A stretch of DNA of 29,189 bases from Sphacelaria rigidula (Eukaryota; Phaeophyceae; Sphacelariales): contig CAXNAA020000086.1 of assembly GCA_964200075.2 (NCBI GenBank), positions 1 through 29,189 on the forward strand, in the 5' to 3' direction. Position 1 is the stretch's first letter, and every line of letters starts with the position of its first letter. Shown piece after piece: positions 1 to 9,000 of this stretch. The notes beneath the pieces are model-generated. The model did not search any database, had not been told where the DNA came from, and saw only the letters and a program-made list of their open reading frames with translations. Position numbers and translations under genes: made by a program.

Positions 1-92
1 CTCGTATAGGGTCTTGAAATGTGCGACCATTCCGTTACAGTCCCAGCAAGGTATCGAGCCCTCTTTCAAATAATCCAGCATCAGGTGCAGTA
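1..92 (-). CDS. Possible exon 10 of the tyrosinase-like gene (partial)
   Basis: After CCCAG at 97-93 there is an open segment to the window edge. Its two leading bases complete a Val codon with the G left by exon 9, and then 30 codons follow (LHLMLDYLKEGSIPCWDCNG and onwards). Phase and strand agree. The peptide does not clearly resemble the expected C-terminus, and 90 bases can stay open by chance. It may belong elsewhere. Confidence 0.35.
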
Positions 93-3000
93 CTGGGCGC
101 CTAACCTATTTATTTGCAACATTCTCGTAACTTGCAATCAGATTAGATTCTTCCTCTTGCCATCGCTCATCACATGGAGGATCTGAAGATACTTGCATCC
201 GCTCCACATTCAAACAAAAACCATACGCACTCCATGTTGAGTGAAATACGGGCTGGTCGATCATCGGGGGTCCTGCTACGTTCAAGCCCAGATTATGATT
301 CTTTAAAATGTTGGGTCGATGTAGCCTGTCCCGATAGTATTTGTGAGGAAGTTTACATGATTGTTTTCTTCACCTTCACCTACTCATTGCACTAGAGACG
401 AATAACTGTGGTACACGGTCAATAGCCCTCTCCTGATGTAGGTTTATATTCGTATCACTCGATGTGTCAACCAACACCAACTCGGGCACTGGGGTAAGGG
501 GGAAGGGAGGAAGAGAGTAGGGAGGAGGGAGGAGGGGGGAGACGATCTCTTCACTCCACCAACATTTACCGAGGCGGGCGCTTTCGAGCTCTATCGTAGA
601 GTAGTCGCGAGACACGACAGAGAGGGGTCGAGTACTGTTTTGTTCGGAAGGGTTCCTCTTTTCACTGGGTGTGGAAATACCCCATCTTCAGACGGTGTAC
701 ACAACACAACTTCACAAAAAAAGACATTTCCGACAGCTACACTACGATCAAGAACTCACCAGTGAAGGGCAGCTCATCGTAGTACCCGCTACCGCTGCAG
801 GTTCCATCCACCCACTCGAACGTGTAGTTGTCGCGGTACAGGGGGGACAGCCACAGGATGTGCATGGCCTTCTCGAACATGGGGTGAAGCACCCAGAAGA
901 TGGGATCCATTGGGCTGGCGCCCGTGGACATGTAGCCCACGGATCCCGGTTCGCATCCGATCTTGATCAGGTAGCGCATCAGAAGTAGCGTCTGCTCGTC
1001 GCTTAATCGCACACCGCCCTGTGATTCCGATCGAGAGGCGGTACATCAAGGGCAAGGGCAAGAGAATCTGTGGAAACGACGTGGAACAAAGGCTCGATAT
1101 TTCCGGCCATGATGAAAATTTTCCCCGCTCCTTCGCCACAAGTGACTCCTCCATATTCCTGTTCGACCCGACTTGCTTTGATTCCGAGTATATTACAAAT
1201 CACCAGCGGTACAGCCGGCCAAACACTGAGAAGAACTCGTGGTTGACAGAATGGTATGACCCCCCTCGCATCAGGAGTGAGAAAAATGGCATCGAATTAC
1301 AGGTAAGAGTCAAACAGAGACAGCAGCGAACGGCCACAAGACGGGCCACGAGAAAAAACGTGGAGAACCTCAGCTGAATCCGTCCCCCGCAGTCAGTTGT
1401 ATCTGGGCTGCGTGATAACGTCGCACGGCTCCTTTCTCGAATCGTCTCGAGACGACTCAAAACTCAAATAAGGTCTGATGACTTCTGCTCGCCTGCATGA
1501 AGCCGTACGGGTACTTCGCGTCCTCATCGAGGGTGATGTACTCGTCACCCGTGAACTTGCTGATGGCAGCCTCCATGAAGAACTCGACGTACGAGTAAAC
1601 CTGTTTGGAAACGACGCCGGATAATTAGACAAAAAGCAGTAGAGCAGAGGGCGAAAAATCAGAGTTGCGGAGGTATGGATAAAATGAACAACGAATGGAA
1701 CGAATCAAGCAACACCGAATAGTCTTCGTCGTCGCGGTCTCCCATCCATTTCTGTCTTCATCGTGTTGGACCGTTCGCGGATCCGACGAGTAAAAATTCA
1801 ACACAACGGATATATACCCCCGCCTTCCCTCTCCTGACAAAAACGCATGACCACTCTCGAATCAGTTCATCACATCCTGTATATTTTTTACTGTGAGTTG
1901 TTGACCTCGCCCGCTCGAGATCGCGGCTCTCAACCCTCGAGGTAGGTGCGGTCGTTTCGCACCGAGACGAGAAAACGTACCTCATCATCGGATATAGCAA
2001 ACGCGTCGATGTGGCATGTGCAGCCGCATTTCTCCGTCTGACCCCTGGTGCAGGTTTCATCGCAGGTGTTGGCCGACGGTATGAATTCGTTCATGGGCCA
2101 GTAGTTGAAGGTGAGGTACTCCAGCACGAACGACAGCAGGCCGAGAGAATATTCCGGGTTGTCGTCCGAAAACTGTTTCATGTCGGTGTTACAGTTGAAT
2201 CCGCCTCCCAACAGACCGTGCAGGTCGCCATGCACCTGATTAGTGTTTCATTGACCGTTTGGTGGCGCACAGAGGGATGGGGAAAAGAGAAGGTGTGTTA
2301 GTGTACGGGCTGCAGATGACAAATATGTCGAATCACTCTGCGCCGGTCGTCGCGGTGGCTCAGTAGCCCACCTCGAAACTTTCTCGACATTTGGGGCGTG
2401 ACTTCGAGTCGCCTGTAGAGGTCATCAGATTTGGGTTCTCACATCATCTCACGCTCAACACGGTGGAGAGAATTTATCGTACATTACACGAAGTTCCACT
2501 TCGGAGGTCGACGAGGGAAATAGACCGGCGAACAGTTCTCGCCATGAAAACAGTGATCGAGATCAAAGGGCAGAGGTGGGGCGGAAAAAAATATCAACTC
2601 CTGTACTCATGTGACCTCGACCTTCCTCTCGTGTGTTTCCGACTGATGCGCCCGCACGTACCGAACGGTGTAGACACCAGCACATTATCCAACATATATT
2701 TTATCGAGGGAGGGGGTGCGGTTAAAATTGGTCGGGTGGTTGATTCCGATGAACGCGGGTGACGAAAGGGTTGGGACGGGATCCGGTTATTCATAGGGGG
2801 AAGGGGGGATGGGGGGAAGGGGGGGGGGTTGTCGAAGGGCAAGACCAAAAAGAAACACCTGCAACTGAATTTTGTCGGCGTGTCTGATCGGGCCTTGTGC
2901 GCGCGTGTATTTCAATTCAACCGAGTTGCAAAATGCGACTTTGATGGACTGATATGCTGGCTCAGCTTTACGTGCCACGGCCCGTTTTGTTTCAAATCGT

Positions 3001-6000
3001 CAGACTGGGTTCGAAAATATCTCCGCAAAAGACGAGATCCCTCCGCACCTCCACGTTCTTCGAGGGGCTGTGCGGCACGAAGAGGATAAATACATGAAAG
3101 CAGCCTTTCAGTTATGAAACTGGTCCCACGATGTCGCCGCCAATATTTTGGTCATGATCCATCCATGTTCAACACTCGTGGCACCTCACCTTCGTTTCCA
3201 TGCAGGTCTCCCAGTCGTACAGGTTGTTCTCGTTCTCGAAGCAGGCAACGAAAGTCTCGGCGGTTGCAAAAGTAGCGTGAGAAGTCAGTCCGCAGTACGA
3301 GGTGGTCCTCGTCAACCGGGGGAGATCCTGTTTTCAGAATCAAGAATACGGTTTGCACCAGCTCGTCTTCATACAGACGGGATAACTAGTCCATATCATC
3401 TCGAGAAAAAAAAATGAGGAGGTGGAATGTTCACAATTCTCGTTACTGTTTTATCGACCGCACGTTTCGTCCGTCAGTACACCGAAGACGCGGGGACGTG
3501 CTTTCCTCGAGTAAATGATGAAGCTGACAATTTGCCTACCCTAATGTTCACCACCCACCCCAGGGCATACCGAAAGCCCTCCGGTAAGGAGGCTGCGAAG
3601 AGTGGCTGCCCCAGGCGGATGTGGGTTGGCAAGACAATAAATTCAGGGCTTTAGACGTTACGTTCATCACGTCAAAAAAGTAACGTTCACGTCATGTTTC
3701 GGCCAAACCGGAACATGGACGTAACGTGTAACGCTACTGTATGTCACGTGTAGCGTTTTTTGTCCTGATTCAACGGGCACCTGTGACACCGATTTGGACA
3801 AGGAACGATATCTGCGCCACTCGAGATTCATAAATGCGTGTTCACACTCAGAAACCTTTCAACCCTGAAGACAGCGAGAGTGGGTCGTATTTTAAATTGG
3901 CATCCATGACTTGAAAAAGTACGACCGATCCAGATACATCACCCCCCTCGACGTCCAGGGGCGAAACCATGAAGAAAATGTCGCCCAACTAAAACAAATC
4001 CTACTCGGTTCGTCCGGCGGGATTTTAATCGTTGTATGTGGTGAAAGCCCCGAATACAATAAACTCCGGACGCGAGACGTGAAACCATAGCGCGGGAGGT
4101 GGACATCACAAAACGTGATTCTATTCAACTCGTTTACCTGGTAGTTCCTGATTGACGTGATGTAGCCGTAGGGATTGTGGTTGGGACGAACCCTACTGTC
4201 CACCAGCGTGTAATCCGGGTCGTATATGGTGGAGATGTTATCGAAACGGCCTTCAACCATGAACGAGTTCTCCGGGTGGCCGAGTGCCGAACCGAACCAG
4301 TCGTCGTCGAACAAGACACTGTCGTACCATCTGCATTCCGTGTTGCGTTTTCAATTGCACGTATGTATGATAGTCAGGCAAACGAGAAACAGGGGATGTA
4401 AACCTCGCTCAAGTCACGAGAAGGTATGATCGATGAAGAAGCGAGCGAGCACACATTCTATCAACATCATCTCATTCGAGTTACATGGTACACTCAGGGT
4501 AACAATCATCGGAGAACGAGAGAGGCGGTTTCATTTCTTCCTCACTTGTCTCCCATGGTCGCGGCTTCGATCATGAAATCCCAGATAGGGAGCGTAACCT
4601 TAGGGTCGATCATCTGCAGATATCGCTCCATCATCAAGTCGAAGGCTGCGTGAGAGGTGAGGAATTGCATTCCGTCGTGGTAGCAGTAGTCCGTGACCTG
4701 CGGCAGTACAAGTCAAGGAAAAAAAGTTCGGACGAACGATCGAGAACCATTGAGCACTGGCTCCATAGAAGTCATGAGGGTGATGGGGGACGGACCGGCG
4801 GCCAAGCGGACAGCGCAACACCAACCTTTGTGTTTCATGTATGGTACATTACTGGACCCTGCTGATGCCCCTCGCATTACGCAGAATTACCCTCCGACCG
4901 CCCAGCCCTGAGGCGGGTTTCAAGGGCAGGGGGGGAAGGGCGGTCTGAGAAAAATATTTTTGGTGGCCAAAACTAAAAAAATCCTCCGTCATTGTGTTTT
5001 ATATTAGAAGGGGTCGTGAGTTCAATTTCTTCATCCATGAGCACATATTTTATGTCCGACACCTTTTCCGACAGCCCCCCCTCAAAACTGCATGGTTTTG
5101 GAAGGCAGAATCTCCAAGTCGAAATGGGAAAAGCCGAGCATAACGGGCAGCTGGGAATTCCCACGCTTGGATTCATTTTGGCCGATGTCGCCGATATGAG
5201 GAGCTTCATGCGGCCTGAACCCAAGCATCAGGCACTATATGGCCATTTTTCGTGACACTCTTGGGCTGGGTTGGGGGGGAGGGGGGCGTACTCATTTGTT
5301 GCTTGCCTTAGTCATTTGACCATTGACCACGNNNNNNNNNNGGGGTGGTTGTTTTTTGGTTGTTGGTTTTTGTTTTTGGCCTTGTTCCTATCCCCCTTTT
5401 TCGGAGCGGCTACGGGTGGGGGGGGAGGGGGGGGGGCTATCGTACAAAGTTTCATATACACATACCTTGGAGTCGTGGTAAGCCGTAATGCGCTGGTAAT
5501 TAAAGAACTTGGACCCGTACCGGGCCTGGCCGTCCTCGGTAGAGATGGTGAAGAAAATCTCCATGGCGCTGAAGAACGCCTCTCGATCCTCGTCCGTTAG
5601 ATTTCGAATCTCACGCCTCACGTACTTGCACGTGACTTGGACTCTCGTGGAACTCACCACCTCGCCTCCATCCCCCAACTGATCCACGACCAGCACATAG
5701 AGCGTGCCCGGTTTGGTCAGGGTTACAGTCGTGGACGAACCTGTTTTTTCGGGGTGGCGAGGGAGGTGCGTGTATGATGAGACACGGGGTGAGAGGGAGG
5801 GGGAAGGGGGCATTGTTGGGGTGGTGATCCTGCCGCCCCTGCCGACAAGGGATGCAGTGGACTATAGGAACATCACCGTCCTAAGCGCGCATGTATCAGC
5901 AAGAGGTGGTAAGTGATTTCGCATGAATCCTCCTCGGGAAAAAATACTCAGAGCGCATGCCTCAATTTCATGTGCCTGCTGATAATACAGTAGCGTTCAA

Positions 6001-9000
6001 ACGACCCCCACCTCCATACAACCGTGGCACGGTACACATTTCCCCGCGCCCCGGTGGTGGAATGGTCCGATTGTCACGCCACCAGGCGGTGTATTCGTCC
6101 GACCGTCACACCATCATGGTTGAGGGGAGAATGTGGGTTCGACTCCCGACTTGTTAGGTTATTCTCCTTCGGAATTAATCACATTTCCACCGTCGAAAGC
6201 GTGGGGACACGGGAGTAAACAACATTTCGACATTACTTCGTTGGACGAGAGTTGACGCGGTGCGGGAGTGACATCAATCATCCGATCCGCGACACCAAAA
6301 TGTGAGGCACGTGCTGTACCGGGGGAGAGACCGGTTAATTTAGAGCGCGACTTGAGAAAAACACCAGCGCGCAGTACGCACCCCCTGTCGTGTCCAAGAC
6401 GGCGCGAGGGTCCCTCAGCGGCTCTCCATACTCATTCGCCTCCACCATTCTCCACTGGAATTTTGCGGCATCGTCAGCCCCCAACTCGGAGGAAGAGGAA
6501 GTCACGGTTAGAGTGGTCTCACGGAATGGCTCCAGCACCATTTCCAGGTCGTAGAGAGTTAGCGCCACCCTGTCAAACTCGCCGTACTCATTCGTTGCTC
6601 GAACCATCAGGGGCGGGTTCGCCTTGTCGGCTTCGTTCGCGTGCTCGCCTGCTCTGTGCACGGCTCTTGGTCCCCCAAAATTCGGCTTCGACGATCCCGA
6701 CTGCCGTTATCAAGTCAGGCGGGAAAAGCACGAGAATAACATGTTCATTGGCCAAGTACACCACCGTACTTCATCGGCTTCGTGAACTGCAAAACTCGCC
6801 CACCCAGTACTGCACTGGTGGAGACCGACATAACCTTACCATCCATGCATTATATACCGTACTTCCAGTGTCTAGTACTTCCTGTATCTGTAATGGTGCT
6901 CCTCGGCCAGGTCAGACATGTTTCCTTCTAGGTATTTTGGTGTTGAACGCGCTGTACCACAGTGCTGTGATGCATCATGCTGTAAGGAAACAGCGCTGTC
7001 CTGTACTGACAGTATACACATAGGTCGCACATGTCTCACCCACGGCTAAATATTGAACCGTGCAGCAAGGCAGTGGTCGCCCCTCATCCCGCTGTCTACG
7101 CTGTTCTCGGTCATGTGTCCTTCGTGTCGTAGATTGCTCGGTGCACTCTCTTGGGCGGCCCATTTGTCAGAACTACTCCACGAGAATTCACCCAGCAACG
7201 ATTCAACATACCCTCGACACCAGAAGGTATACTTTTCTTGTTCACCAATGGAATCCGCTGTGTACCAACCAAACCTTGGAAAATACGCAGCATAATCGAA
7301 AAGAGCACTGTGTTTATCATAATATAGTTTCTAGTGCATTAGGTGGCATTCCATGCTGTACGCGGCACTTTCTATTTACCTCGTGACCATCACCAAAACT
7401 AGATTGTTCTGAGACAAGGTTGCGACTAAATTGTTCCGAGACGAGGCTGATCAACAGGTGAAACGCAGATGACCGCTACTCGTATTTGCATCGAGTTAGC
7501 GGCCGGGCTGCCCCATTTCGTCGAGATAGTCAGCGGCACACTGATACTAGCAGAAGTAGACACCATACAGTGGGTTGAGGGAGTGTGGAATGTACACCAA
7601 GGCTTGTTCTTGACCACTGATGAAAATCGTCCGTGTGCACGCATGACTCAAGAACGCCACTACTGATGCTAAATCGCTCAGGGGTTCTCTCGTATCCCTT
7701 CGACCCACTCTTATGAGAGCACGAATCGGGCAACGCATTACTGCCGTGAGGGTTGATACAAAGGCGGTCAAGGACGGTCCTTGCCAGCGATGATTTACGG
7801 TGTTTTCTCTGGTAACTCCTGCTGCGGATGCAAAATGGTGAATGACACTCCTTCATGCTTCAATTTTGAAGCAGCACCCTGCCCTACATGGCGCCGTCTA
7901 TCTCTACTCCCTTGCTTCGTGCTTTCAGGACTTCGCAGCACGCGCTCCCACCCATACTCCGTCAGACCCACAACTCGTGTATGGAATGCTTTTCAACCAT
8001 CGTCGGATGGCTCTACATTTTCAACAAGCTTACAAAGGGTCATGCACACGGTTCGTGAAATCGTTCACGGGTCTAGTAATCATGTCGCATGTCCAGACTT
8101 GCTTCGATTGCACGGTTAACGACGGGGGCAGCTAGGGGGTAGTCTCACAGGCCGATCAGCAGAATCTACATGCGAGAAAAACCCAAGCCTCGACCATGCG
8201 GAAAATCATACGCTAATTCGCTCGCAGGGAAGCCCAGTGCAAACGGATAATCGCGCGCCATGTATCGAACATGGTGTTTGTTATGTGTTGCTGAGAAATC
8301 GCCACGCACCGCCTGTTTGTATCGTACTGTTCGTGATGCGAGCCCGATGCATGACAACAGGGTCACGCGTTCCTCCACAGCCGGACAGTGTAGACTGTGC
8401 AAAATTACTACGAGAAAGACTACAGCTGGATCGAATCGCATCGACAAGGATCAAGGCTGGCACGCGCTACTCAAGCCGTTTTGCCCCCCCGACCCTGCCC
8501 CGCATCACGAAATAGTGCCACGTACTCAAGCAGCACAGTTCAGGTGTGACCTATGAAGAATCAGTGAAGGTAGTGCGGCCCAGTAAACACGCTCTCGGCT
8601 TGCTCGAAACACGTGTAGAAAAACACGGGAGATGCCCTAAGAACGCTACATACCGAGTGACGGGGCCCGTAAACCACTCTACCTCGCACCTTGTGTATGC
8701 TAACCTTGTTCTTGCCAAGATCAATAGCAGCAAATTCTCCATCGCCTCCTCGAACAGCAGGACTGGCGCCTTCGTCCCTGCCCACCGCAACTAAATCGTC
8801 ACGACCCCCGCCTGGAGCGACGCCACCACTCCGACCACCGTGCGCGGCCGTCAGACTATAATCGTGCACCACAGAAACACCCACAGCGAACATGACCAAT
8901 ACAACAGTAGCTCCGATAGCTCGTCGCAGAGTTGATACTGCTCCCTGTCTTCCGGGCTCTTGCTGCATGCCATCAACACCACCGAGCAATGACTCGTATC

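Larger units (their letters stand above)
2236..3189 (-). other. Tyrosinase-like gene intron 6 (954 nt)
   Basis: A GTGAGG...CAG intron. It contains a dispersed repeat at 2612-2690 with a copy at 28034-28110, and a G-run block at 2796-2829 with four or more runs of at least three G. No coding segment is recognised. Confidence 0.75.
4698..5465 (-). other. Tyrosinase-like gene intron 3 (768 nt, with an assembly gap)
   Basis: A GTATGT...CAG intron. It contains the 10-base N run at 5332-5341, a dispersed repeat at 5266-5331, G-runs at about 4929-4943 and 5418-5438, and a stretch at 4973-5255 that is open on both strands. Its true length is uncertain because of the gap. Confidence 0.8.

Noticed and set aside
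6268-7023. Longest open frame in the window (251 codons, plus strand)
   Set aside because: It overlaps exon 2 of the tyrosinase-like gene in antisense and has no family resemblance. Its openness follows from the codon pattern of the real exon.
7400-7452. Weak 27-base tandem duplication
   Set aside because: Two imperfect copies in an intron are not enough to call a feature of interest.
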